NCBI GenBank assembly: GCA_002422995.1 | Contig: DIUK01000104.1 | Span: forward strand, 1-15,993 | Source: Rhodocyclaceae bacterium UBA6160 | GTDB taxonomy: Bacteria > Pseudomonadota > Gammaproteobacteria > Burkholderiales > Rhodocyclaceae | Length of the DNA stretch: 15,993 nt | Direction of reading: 5' to 3' | Shown here: positions 1 to 6,621 of the stretch, in pieces | How the letters are laid out: each line of letters opens with the position of its first letter | How positions within the stretch are numbered: the first letter of the stretch is position 1 | Made by a program: the position numbers and the translations under genes | Notes under the pieces: model-generated | Database searches by the model: none | What the model saw: the letters and a program-made list of their open reading frames with translations, nothing else | Told to the model about the DNA's origin: nothing

Positions 1-212
1 CGCTGATCGGCGAAGGCGAATGGCAGGGCGAGCTTATCACCTCCCCACGCGGCACAGCAGGCTTTGGCTACGATCCACACTTTTTGATTCCCGAGCTGCA
101 ATTAACCGCCGCCGAACTCGCCAGCGACGAAAAAAACCGTCGCTCGCATCGCGCCCAAGCCCTGGCACAGTTAATCGGCAAACTCGCCCACGTTGCATCT
201 TATGCCCTCTGA
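1..212 (+). CDS. rdgB: RdgB/HAM1 family non-canonical purine NTP pyrophosphatase, C-terminal fragment
   Basis: The frame starting at base 3 is open from the window edge to a TGA at 210-212 and gives about 69 residues; the start lies outside the window. The fragment has the family's late signatures: a Gly-Phe-Gly-Tyr-Asp-Pro block (the GFGYDP motif, about bases 60-78), then Ala-Ala-Glu-Leu, and near the end a Ser-His-Arg motif followed by Ala-Gln-Ala-Leu. RdgB/HAM1 enzymes hydrolyse dITP, XTP and related deaminated purine nucleotides to monophosphates in the cytosol, keeping them out of DNA. The 3' end overlaps the hemW start by 11 bases in another frame, so the two genes are probably co-translated. 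Identification rests on the conserved C-terminal third only, but it is a good match. Confidence 0.9.
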   Translation, partial: LIGEGEWQGELITSPRGTAGFGYDPHFLIPELQLTAAELASDEKNRRSHRAQALAQLIGKLAHVASYAL

Positions 213-1452
213 ACGCCGCATCATTCCAATTAAAACTACCACGCGCGATGACCAGATTCACGCCGTCTCACCAGCGCCGACTTTTGAAAACAACGCCACC
301 CTGACTGGCCTTGCCGCCCCGCCGCCGCTGGCCCTCTATGTGCACTGGCCGTGGTGTGTCAAAAAATGTCCGTATTGCGACTTCAACTCGCACGAAGCCA
401 AAGCCGAGGTAGATGAAGCCGCCTATCTCGCCGCTTTGATCGCGGACTTGGAAGCCGCCTTGCCTCACATCTGGAATCGTCCTATCACCAGCATTTTCAT
501 CGGCGGCGGCACGCCGAGTCTCATGAGCGCTGAAACGGCCGACGCCTTGCTGGCCGCCATCCGCATGCGTGTGCCGCTGCATGCCGATGCCGAAATCACG
601 CTCGAAGCCAATCCTGGCACGGCTGAAGCCGAGAAGTTCAAGGCCTTTCGCGCAGCCGGTGTCAATCGGCTATCGCTCGGCATTCAAAGTTTTAACGATG
701 AAAAACTCAAGGCATTAGGCCGCATACACGACAGCCGCGAAGCGCGTTTGGCGATTGATCTGGCATTGACGCATTTCGCCCGAGTGAACATCGACCTCAT
801 GTACGCACTGCCGCAGCAAAGCTTGGCCGAGACAGAACACGACATTGATAACGCGATTGCCAGCGGCGCAAGCCACCTCTCCGCCTATCACTTGACGCTG
901 GAACCCAACACGCCCTTCCATCACACGCCGCCGCCCTTGCCGGATGACGACATCGCCGCCGATATGCAGGAAATGATTGAAGCAAAACTCGCCACAGCAG
1001 GCTTCATTCACTATGAAACCTCTGCCTTTGCCAAGCCGGGTGAGCAATGCCGCCACAACCTCAACTACTGGGCGTTTGGCGACTATCTAGGCATTGGCGC
1101 AGGCGCGCATTCCAAGCTGTCCAATCACGCCGACATCTGGCGCGAGGCGCGGCATCGCCACCCGCGTGCGTATATGTCAGGTGCAATGTGTGGCGACTTT
1201 ATCAGCGCGCGACAAACCATTAGCGCGCCTGATCTGCCCGGTGAATTCATGATGAATGCGCTACGCTTAACCAACGGCTTCCCGCTGCGCCTGTTCACCG
1301 AACGCACCGGCCTGCCCCTGACGACTATTGAAAAGTCGGCGCTGGCAGCACGGCGCGACGGGCTTCTGGAAACCGTGGAAGACACCCTGCGGCCAACGCA
1401 GCAGGGGCAGCGCTTTCTCAATCAGCTACTGGCGCGATTCCTGGCTGACTGA
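202..1452 (+). CDS. hemW: HemW, radical SAM heme chaperone (coproporphyrinogen III oxidase-like)
   Basis: This 416-residue protein belongs to the HemW branch of the HemN-like radical SAM family. The [4Fe-4S] cysteines are C52, C56 and C59 in a CxxxCxxC motif followed by Asp-Phe. That pattern is typical of HemW, whereas true HemN oxidases have a further cysteine after the third one. A Gly-Gly-Gly-Thr-Pro-Ser block (about residues 103-108) is the SAM-binding segment. HemW binds heme and delivers it to membrane respiratory proteins rather than oxidising coproporphyrinogen; this is family knowledge. I chose the ATG at 202. An in-frame TTG at 193 would add three residues. About 45 residues precede the first conserved strand, longer than in many homologues. 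The gene overlaps the rdgB end by 11 bases and stops four bases short of the convergent corA stop. Confidence 0.94.
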   Translation: MPSERRIIPIKTTTRDDQIHAVSPAPTFENNATLTGLAAPPPLALYVHWPWCVKKCPYCDFNSHEAKAEVDEAAYLAALIADLEAALPHIWNRPITSIFIGGGTPSLMSAETADALLAAIRMRVPLHADAEITLEANPGTAEAEKFKAFRAAGVNRLSLGIQSFNDEKLKALGRIHDSREARLAIDLALTHFARVNIDLMYALPQQSLAETEHDIDNAIASGASHLSAYHLTLEPNTPFHHTPPPLPDDDIAADMQEMIEAKLATAGFIHYETSAFAKPGEQCRHNLNYWAFGDYLGIGAGAHSKLSNHADIWREARHRHPRAYMSGAMCGDFISARQTISAPDLPGEFMMNALRLTNGFPLRLFTERTGLPLTTIEKSALAARRDGLLETVEDTLRPTQQGQRFLNQLLARFLAD

Positions 1453-1456
1453 TTTT

Positions 1457-2422
1457 TTATAGCCAGCCCATGCGGCGGAAGCGGTAGAACAACAACGAAC
1501 AAGCGATGGCAATCACCGCCAGTGCCGCCGGATAGCCATAATCCCATTGCAGCTCGGGCATGAGCTTGAAGTTCATGCCCCAAATGCCAGCAAATGCCGT
1601 CGCCACGGCAAAAATACCCGCCCAGGCGGCAAGCCGCTTGCCGACCTCACTTTGATCGATGGCCACCGACGACAGACTGACCTGAATCGCCGTGCCTATC
1701 GTGTCACGAATGCCATCCAGGCTCGCGTTAATGCGCGCCAGATGGTCATACACATCGCGAAAATAATCACGACTGTTAGCGCAAACTGGCGGCACGCGGC
1801 CACTGGTGAGTTTACCCACGGCTTCCAGCAGCGGCGTCACCGCATGCTTGAGTGTCAAGGTTTGACGTTTGACTTCATACAGCCGCTCAATATTCGAGCG
1901 CGCCTCACCCTTACTGAAAATTTTCTCCTCGATCGCTTCGAGCTCCGATTCAATGTAATCAATGAGCGGAAAATAGCGATCAACTACCGCATCCATCAGC
2001 GCATACAACACGAATCCTGAACCCTGGCTAAGCAATGCAGGCTCACGCTCGCACCGATCACGCACACCAAGCAGCGCTTGGCTGCTGCGGTTGCGTACCG
2101 ACAAAATGAAATTTTGGCCCACAAAAATATCCAGTTCGCCAACTGCAATTTCGCCCTCTACCAGATCCAAGGTGTGCAGCACCGCAAATAAGGTCTCGCC
2201 ATATTCTTCGATCTTTGGTCGTTGATGGCCTTTGTGTGCATCTTCGATAGCCAGAGGATGAAGCGAAAACTCCTCGCGCATCTTTTCCAGCTCGGCAGGT
2301 GTCGCATCGCGCAAAGCCACCCAGACAAAGCAATCCGGCTGTTGCAGATAATCGCTGATCGCCTCAATATTCAAATCAGCAAGTTTTTTGCCTTCGCGGT
2401 AAACAACACAATTAATCAGCAT
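1457..2422 (-). CDS. corA: CorA family magnesium/cobalt transporter
   Basis: This 321-residue protein is close to the usual CorA length (about 316). The N-terminal two thirds form the cytoplasmic funnel and long helix; two membrane helices lie at the C-terminus (about residues 267-282 and 298-314). The diagnostic Gly-Met-Asn motif is at 282-284, followed by Met-Pro-Glu-Leu in the outer loop. The C-terminal tail is basic (RFRRMGW), as usual. CorA forms a homopentameric channel in the inner membrane that takes up Mg2+ and sometimes Co2+ or Ni2+. I chose the ATG at 2422 because GGAG lies at 2429-2432 with six bases of spacing. A GTG at 2449 would add nine residues but has no such site. The gene is convergent with hemW and divergent from the dioxygenase gene. 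Confidence 0.94.
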   Translation of the reverse strand: MLINCVVYREGKKLADLNIEAISDYLQQPDCFVWVALRDATPAELEKMREEFSLHPLAIEDAHKGHQRPKIEEYGETLFAVLHTLDLVEGEIAVGELDIFVGQNFILSVRNRSSQALLGVRDRCEREPALLSQGSGFVLYALMDAVVDRYFPLIDYIESELEAIEEKIFSKGEARSNIERLYEVKRQTLTLKHAVTPLLEAVGKLTSGRVPPVCANSRDYFRDVYDHLARINASLDGIRDTIGTAIQVSLSSVAIDQSEVGKRLAAWAGIFAVATAFAGIWGMNFKLMPELQWDYGYPAALAVIAIACSLLFYRFRRMGWL

Positions 2423-2537
2423 ACGCAGCTCCAGAGTTAGCCGCTCCACCTCGCTGGATAGATAATCGGCTCATGCCCATTTTGCAGTCTTTTGATCCCT
2501 CTGGAAAAAGGAGTACCCGTATCTTTCCCGCCTTGTT

Positions 2538-2563
2538 TTCATAGCATGATCTGCCACAGTCAA
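2538..2563 (-). promoter_or_regulatory. Weak candidate promoter for corA
   Basis: Read on the minus strand, TTGACT (2563-2558) is followed 14 bases later by TATGAA (2543-2538), preceded by TGC as in an extended -10 element. The spacing is shorter than the usual 16-18, so this is tentative. It lies about 115 bases upstream of the corA start, in the 190-base divergent gap shared with the dioxygenase gene. I saw no convincing plus-strand promoter in that gap. Confidence 0.2.
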
Positions 2564-2612
2564 CCGAAGGTTAAGATAGGATGATTGCTTTCTCGCCGAT
2601 TGAACATCACCT

Positions 2613-3455
2613 ATGCCTGACTTCACGCATTTTTCGGTACGACCTCTCGCCGGTGCCATTGGTGCGCTGATCGAAGACATTGATCTACAACAGCCGATAA
2701 CCGCCGAAACCATTGCAGAACTTCGTGCAGCATGGCTCATGTATGGTGTCATCTTTTTTCGTAATCAACCCTTGCCACCGGCAGAATTTCAAGCCTTCGC
2801 TGAGCACTTTGGACAAGTCATTGAGTATCCCTTTATCAATGGGCTTGCCGACTTTCCACTGATTATTCCGGTACTCAAGCTGCCTCACGAGCGCAACAAT
2901 TTTGGCGGCATCTGGCATACCGACACCGCCTATCTTGCGGAGCCACCAATGGCGACGATGTTGATCGCCCGCGAAGTGCCTCCGTTCGGTGGTGACACCT
3001 TGTTTGCCAGTGGCTATGCGGCTTTTGAGGCTTTATCGCCCGCCATGCAGCACATGTTATCCGGGCTCTACGGCGTGAATACTTCCGCCAAGGCAGACAC
3101 TACCAAAACACGGGAAGATCGCATCAAGGGTTCCACCCCCGACAAAGCGGCACAAGCCTACGAAGCAGCGCACCCGGTTGTGCGTACGCATCCGGAAACC
3201 GGCCGCAAATCGTTGTATGTGAACTTCGGCCACACGGCGCGTTTTGCCGGAATGACAGAAGAAGAAAGCAAGCCGTTGCTGGACTTTCTGTTTGCGCATC
3301 AAATTCGACCCGAATTCACCTGCCGCCTTTCCTGGTCCGCAGGTTCAATTGCTTTCTGGGACAACCGCTGCGTGCTGCACAATCCGGTTAATGATTATCA
3401 TGGCTACACGCGACTGATGCATCGCGTCACCTTGCAAGGTGATAAACCTCGTTAA
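2613..3455 (+). CDS. TauD/TfdA family Fe(II)/2-oxoglutarate-dependent dioxygenase
   Basis: This 280-residue protein matches TauD (283 residues) along its length. The metal ligands are visible: H102 and D104 in Trp-His-Thr-Asp, and H256 after Trp-Asp-Asn-Arg. R271 in Met-His-Arg, 15 residues after H256, is placed like the 2-oxoglutarate-binding arginine of TauD, and T129 in Gly-Gly-Asp-Thr sits where TauD has its other co-substrate contact. Enzymes of this family couple 2-oxoglutarate decarboxylation to hydroxylation of a substrate that is often then cleaved (taurine, alkylsulfonates, phenoxyacetates). The catalytic set is complete, so it should be active, but the substrate cannot be told. No tauABC or sulfonate transport gene is nearby. 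The start has no clear Shine-Dalgarno sequence but fits the family's N-terminus. Confidence 0.9.
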   Translation: MPDFTHFSVRPLAGAIGALIEDIDLQQPITAETIAELRAAWLMYGVIFFRNQPLPPAEFQAFAEHFGQVIEYPFINGLADFPLIIPVLKLPHERNNFGGIWHTDTAYLAEPPMATMLIAREVPPFGGDTLFASGYAAFEALSPAMQHMLSGLYGVNTSAKADTTKTREDRIKGSTPDKAAQAYEAAHPVVRTHPETGRKSLYVNFGHTARFAGMTEEESKPLLDFLFAHQIRPEFTCRLSWSAGSIAFWDNRCVLHNPVNDYHGYTRLMHRVTLQGDKPR

Positions 3456-3513
3456 GAGCTACCCCATTGAACTCACCGGCAGCATGGCACTCGAACAAAG
3501 AGAAGCTGCGCTG

Positions 3514-3534
3514 CTTTTTCCCGGCAAAAAGGAG
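3514..3534 (+). promoter_or_regulatory. Shine-Dalgarno site inside a small hairpin, upstream of the 3541 start
   Basis: AAGGAG at 3529-3534 is a strong ribosome binding site six bases before the ATG at 3541, and it decides that start. CTTTTT (3514-3519) and AAAAAG (3526-3531) are perfect inverted repeats around a six-base loop, so the pairing covers the first half of the ribosome binding site. A weak A-U stem over this site could tune translation. No function is shown. Confidence 0.4.
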
Positions 3535-3540
3535 ACTTAC

Positions 3541-3930
3541 ATGCTGAACCGTAAAAATTTCGGTGTCACCGCCTATTTATTGGCAGGCGCAATATTATTT
3601 ATAGCTGCGCCAGTATTCATCCCCACAAATACACAAGCCGCCACGGCGAATACAGCCGCACCCACTATCCCTTCCATTCCGCCTGCCCCCACCTCAAAAT
3701 TTCCGCCACGGCGTGCGCCACTTGCGCCGCCTGCCATCAATGACGTCAGCCGCGCTTATGAATTCCGCACACAACTCCTCGGCAGTCCGCAGTGTCAGCG
3801 CTTCGCCACAGAATCCGATAACGTGTTTTTGAATGGCACGCTCGACGACGCACAAAAAGTCGACAAGCTCAAAGCGCTCGGTGCAGAAGCCAAGGCAAGC
3901 GATTGCCTCGCACCAGCTGCCGCCTATTAA
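3541..3930 (+). CDS. Small exported proline-rich protein with two cysteines, function unknown
   Basis: I do not recognise this 129-residue protein. Residues 1-33 look like a signal peptide: basic start (Arg4, Lys5), hydrophobic stretch about 10-27, and a likely cleavage after Thr-Gln-Ala. Residues 39-64 are rich in proline, alanine and serine and probably form a flexible linker. The rest (about 65-129) is a small, probably helical domain with only two cysteines, C85 and C122, which could form a disulfide in the periplasm. The start is set by a strong AAGGAG site; the frame continues upstream to 3439, inside the dioxygenase gene, but that extension lacks a comparable site. It lies 85 bases after the dioxygenase stop and may share its transcript. 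It could also be a membrane-anchored protein if the signal is not cleaved. Confidence 0.75.
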   Translation: MLNRKNFGVTAYLLAGAILFIAAPVFIPTNTQAATANTAAPTIPSIPPAPTSKFPPRRAPLAPPAINDVSRAYEFRTQLLGSPQCQRFATESDNVFLNGTLDDAQKVDKLKALGAEAKASDCLAPAAAY

Positions 3931-3945
3931 TTTTTAATTAAATGA

Positions 3946-3962
3946 TTGCGTTTGCAACGCAA
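3946..3962. terminator. Hairpin between convergent genes, possible weak terminator
   Basis: TTGCGTT (3946-3952) and AACGCAA (3956-3962) form a perfect seven-base stem with a three-base loop, in the 36-base gap between the convergent small-protein gene and trmB. On the minus strand it is followed by an AT-rich but broken T stretch, so it would suit trmB better than the plus-strand gene. It is not a textbook intrinsic terminator. Confidence 0.35.
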
Positions 3963-3966
3963 AAGC

Positions 3967-4743
3967 CTAGGCTATGCGACGAAAAATAACGTCCCAGACA
4001 CCATGACCTAACCGCAAGCCACGCGTCTCAAACTTGGTTTGCGGCCGATAGCTGGGACGTGGGGCGTAATCAGTCGCTGTATTTTTCAGCAAGGGCTCGG
4101 CACCCAGCACGGCTAACATTTGTTCAGCATATTCCTGCCAATCGGTTGCGCAGTGAATATAGCCGCCCGGCACCAAGCGCTGGACAAGTTCATGCACAAA
4201 TGGCGGCTGAATCAAACGCCGCTTTTGTTGACGCTTTTTCGGCCATGGATCAGGGAAGAACACATGAATACCGGCCAGAGATTGCAATGGAATCATGTCA
4301 CGCACAATCTCTACCGCATCGTGCTGAATCACTCTCAAATTACTGAGCCCGCGCGTGTCAATTTCTTTGAGCAAGCTGCCCACGCCAGGCGTGTGAACTT
4401 CGATACCGATGTAATCATTCTGCGGATGGTTTGCAGCAATCAAAGCCGTGGTCTCACCCATGCCGCAACCGATCTCAAGAATCTTTGGCGCAGTCAGGCG
4501 CGCTGGACCAAACACCGTGGCCCAGTCCAATGGCAATGCCTGATACGGAACTCCCCAGCGCGGCATGCCTTCTTCATGAAACCGCCGTTGCGCGGCAGAA
4601 ACACGCCCCTGGCGCAAGACAAAACTACGAATATGCGGCATTGCCAATGCTTGGCCAGATGGGTCTGCCAAATGATCGCTGACCTTGTCGTTGCCTTCAG
4701 GTGATTCATCAGTGACGGAAAGGCGCGCGGGATTCGGATGCAT
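3967..4743 (-). CDS. trmB: TrmB, tRNA (guanine-46-N7)-methyltransferase
   Basis: This 258-residue protein is a class I SAM-dependent methyltransferase of the TrmB family. The SAM loop is Glu-Ile-Gly-Cys-Gly-Met-Gly at about 90-96. The family signature Phe-Phe-Pro-Asp-Pro-Trp-Pro-Lys-Lys-Arg lies at 162-171, and Thr-Lys-Phe-Glu-x-Arg-Gly at 236-242, with the catalytic and tRNA-binding residues. The enzyme methylates N7 of G46 in the variable loop of tRNA in the cytosol. The start is uncertain. ATG at 4743 overlaps the upstream gene by 35 bases; ATG at 4641 would give 224 residues and no overlap, still leaving a few residues before the conserved Ile-Arg-Ser-Phe block. Neither has a good ribosome binding site. 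It is the last gene of the thiS-thiG group. Confidence 0.94.
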   Translation of the reverse strand: MHPNPARLSVTDESPEGNDKVSDHLADPSGQALAMPHIRSFVLRQGRVSAAQRRFHEEGMPRWGVPYQALPLDWATVFGPARLTAPKILEIGCGMGETTALIAANHPQNDYIGIEVHTPGVGSLLKEIDTRGLSNLRVIQHDAVEIVRDMIPLQSLAGIHVFFPDPWPKKRQQKRRLIQPPFVHELVQRLVPGGYIHCATDWQEYAEQMLAVLGAEPLLKNTATDYAPRPSYRPQTKFETRGLRLGHGVWDVIFRRIA

Positions 4744-5746
4744 GGTCAGATGGATTCTCAATGAGATTATTCGATGTAACAACAGGTTCAGTAATGATGA
4801 GCGATCCAGCGTTTACATCAACACTCGCGTTGTCCGTTTTATTTGCATCAGGGTCAGCAGGCTTTTCAGGCATTGCCTGTTGCGTCTGCTCTGTTACACC
4901 CTGTGGTTGTTTGCCAGCCTTTGGCTCAATAGCCCCGGCATTGTCTGATGCGGCTGGGTCTTTGGCAGGCAACGCTTCAGCAGGCATGGAGATTTCGCCG
5001 GAAATGACTTGCATGGCAATATCAGGCTGCTTGGCAAGCAATGTGGTCAAGTCGTAACGCGGACTTTTGAGAGCTTGTGGCAGGCTGGCACAAGCGGCAT
5101 TGAGTTCAAATTCACTTAACGGTTGATCAATCACTGTTTTAAGCTTTAAGGCTTGCGCCACATCAGCCCACGTCGCTTGGCTTGCTTGTGCCTCAAAATA
5201 ATACGCCGCCAAGTCGTGCATTACCTGTACCACGGCATTGGTTTGCTTTTCATGCCAAGCCACAAAAGCGGGCTGCACAAGTTTTACCTGTTCGGGAAAA
5301 GCCACACACCGAGCCGTCAATAACGAGATGCCATGCACCAATCCAAACAATCGCTGGCGCAGCAAAATATCGGGCTTGTCAAACGCATAGCCTGCCCGCC
5401 GTGCATTCGCGTGCAATGGCTCCTGGGCAGCATTTGCCTCCTTCGGTGTTGCATTTGGTTCCCTCGGTGTGGCGTTTGCCGCATCAACAGCGGCTGCATT
5501 CGATATCGGCGACGCTACCTGCGATGGGCTAATCGTCTCGGCTGACGGTGCGTAAATCACATCAGCAATCGTAGGGACTTCTCTCGGATGCGCCTCAAGA
5601 CGCGGAACACGCGTATCAGGCTGAGGCGCAGATTGACCACCTGCCAGACTTGGCGCACCGACTAGAAAGAACAGTAACCACCACCCGCCCGCCAAAGTAC
5701 CCAGCCAGGATGGCCGAGCACTTGAACAGGGGCCTCTACCGCTCAT
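4709..5746 (-). CDS. Unrecognised exported or membrane-anchored protein between thiG and trmB
   Basis: I do not recognise this 345-residue protein. Residues about 15-36 are a hydrophobic Trp/Leu/Phe-rich segment after a short basic start, fitting a signal peptide or single anchor. Residues 37-115 are rich in Pro, Ala, Asn and Thr and include a seven-residue repeat (about 91-108). Residues about 120-250 form the only segment that looks folded: mostly helical, with Trp164, Trp193 and two cysteines (C147, C219) that could form a disulfide. Residues 255-345 are low-complexity, with Ala, Pro, Asp and Asn. Its ATG overlaps the thiG stop as ATGA, so translation is probably coupled, and its 3' end overlaps the likely trmB start. 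An antisense frame covers part of it, but the coupling and the signal-like start favour this frame. Confidence 0.75.
   Translation of the reverse strand: MSGRGPCSSARPSWLGTLAGGWWLLFFLVGAPSLAGGQSAPQPDTRVPRLEAHPREVPTIADVIYAPSAETISPSQVASPISNAAAVDAANATPREPNATPKEANAAQEPLHANARRAGYAFDKPDILLRQRLFGLVHGISLLTARCVAFPEQVKLVQPAFVAWHEKQTNAVVQVMHDLAAYYFEAQASQATWADVAQALKLKTVIDQPLSEFELNAACASLPQALKSPRYDLTTLLAKQPDIAMQVISGEISMPAEALPAKDPAASDNAGAIEPKAGKQPQGVTEQTQQAMPEKPADPDANKTDNASVDVNAGSLIITEPVVTSNNLIENPSDHASESRAPFRH
5430..5480 (-). repeat. Short in-frame tandem repeat, 21-base unit
   Basis: Two imperfect 21-base copies (5430-5450 and 5451-5471) and part of a third (5472-5480) sit in the linker of the unrecognised 345-residue protein. 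They encode Asn-Ala-Thr-Pro-(Arg/Lys)-Glu-(Pro/Ala) twice. The length is a multiple of three, so copy-number change would keep the frame. Confidence 0.7.
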
Positions 5747-6564
5747 TTAGCACCAATCAAGCCACCCGTGGGCGAACTGGGCACGGCAGAATAAAATTTC
5801 TTTGGCATGCGGCCGGCAAGCCAGGCATCGCGGCCCGCTTCTACGGCTTTTTTCATCGCACCGGCCATGCGAATCGGGTCTTGTGCAGCGGCAATCGCGG
5901 TATTCATCAACACCCCATCGCAACCCAATTCCATCGCAATGGCGGCGTCAGACGCCGTACCCACACCCGCATCAACCAGCACCGGCACCTTGGCTTGCTC
6001 AATGATCAGCTGCGAATTCCACGGGTTCAAAATGCCCATGCCAGAACCGATAAGCGAAGCCAACGGCATAATCGCCACGCACCCCATGTCTTCAAGCATG
6101 CGTGCCTGAATCGGATCGTCCGCGCAATACACCATCACCTCGAAACCTTCCTTGACCAGAGTCTCTGCTGCTTTCAAAGTTTCCGGCATATTCGGGAACA
6201 AGGTTTTCGCATCCCCCAGCACTTCGAGCTTGACCAGCCGATGATCGTCCAGCAATTCACGCGCCAGACGCAAGGTGCGCACGGCATCGTCCGCTGTAAA
6301 ACACCCCGCAGTATTCGGCAAAATGGTGAATTGATCCGGTGGCAAGACTTCCAGCAAGGATGGCTGGCCAGGCTCCTGACCAATGTTCATGCGTCGAATC
6401 GCCACCGTGACAATCTCGGCGCCAGCGGCATCAATCGCCGCGCGGGTTTCGCCAAAATCCTTGTATTTTCCTGTGCCAACCAGCAAGCGCGAAGCATAGG
6501 CACGGCCAGCAATCACGAGCGGGTCAGCAAGACTGGCAATCGGTTGATTCACTATCTGGTTCAT
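5743..6564 (-). CDS. thiG: ThiG, thiazole synthase
   Basis: This 273-residue protein is a complete ThiG, a TIM-barrel enzyme. K112 in Val-Lys-Leu-Glu is the expected Schiff-base lysine. Other conserved blocks are Gly-Thr-Gly-Lys-Tyr (30-34), Arg-Arg-Met-Asn (57-60), the Gly-Ser-Gly-x-Gly phosphate loop (173-177) and Asp-Ala-Gly-Val-Gly-Thr (198-203). ThiG joins 1-deoxy-D-xylulose 5-phosphate, dehydroglycine and sulfur from ThiS thiocarboxylate to make the thiamine thiazole phosphate. The ATG at 6564 has AGGAG at 6574-6578, nine bases upstream. It follows thiS after a 51-base gap and overlaps the next gene as ATGA. The dehydroglycine-forming enzyme (ThiO or ThiH) and ThiE are not in the window. 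I saw no TPP riboswitch ahead of the pair. Confidence 0.96.
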   Translation of the reverse strand: MNQIVNQPIASLADPLVIAGRAYASRLLVGTGKYKDFGETRAAIDAAGAEIVTVAIRRMNIGQEPGQPSLLEVLPPDQFTILPNTAGCFTADDAVRTLRLARELLDDHRLVKLEVLGDAKTLFPNMPETLKAAETLVKEGFEVMVYCADDPIQARMLEDMGCVAIMPLASLIGSGMGILNPWNSQLIIEQAKVPVLVDAGVGTASDAAIAMELGCDGVLMNTAIAAAQDPIRMAGAMKKAVEAGRDAWLAGRMPKKFYSAVPSSPTGGLIGAK

Positions 6565-6585
6565 TAATCAGAACTCCTATTAAGC

Positions 6586-6621
6586 AGGCTAGCCAAAACG
6601 GTCTAGCCTAACAAGCTAGCC
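6586..6621 (-). repeat. Inverted and direct CTAGCC repeats between thiS and thiG
   Basis: AGGCTAG (6586-6592) and CTAGCCT (6603-6609) form a perfect seven-base stem with a ten-base loop in the thiS-thiG gap. On the plus strand GCTAGCC (6588), TCTAGCC (6602) and GCTAGCC (6615) also form three direct copies spaced 14 and 13 bases; the last overlaps the thiS stop codon. No T run follows, so it does not look like a terminator. It may shape mRNA stability or translation between the genes. Confidence 0.45.

Noticed and set aside
1441..1466. CTGGCT/AGCCAG inverted repeat with a T run at the hemW-corA junction, considered as a terminator
   Set aside because: The T run lies in the loop rather than after the stem, and the arms fall inside both coding regions.
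3439..3540. Upstream extension of the small secreted protein into the dioxygenase gene
   Set aside because: It would bury the signal peptide 34 residues in and lacks a ribosome binding site, while AAGGAG sits six bases before the ATG at 3541.
4120..4704. Plus-strand open frame of 194 codons opposite trmB
   Set aside because: The minus strand has all TrmB motifs, and this frame has no domain and no ribosome binding site.
5650..6567. Long plus-strand open frame (305 codons) antisense to thiG and the start of the next gene
   Set aside because: Its translation is rich in Arg, His and Gln with no recognisable motif, and the opposite strand encodes a textbook ThiG; the openness reflects codon bias.
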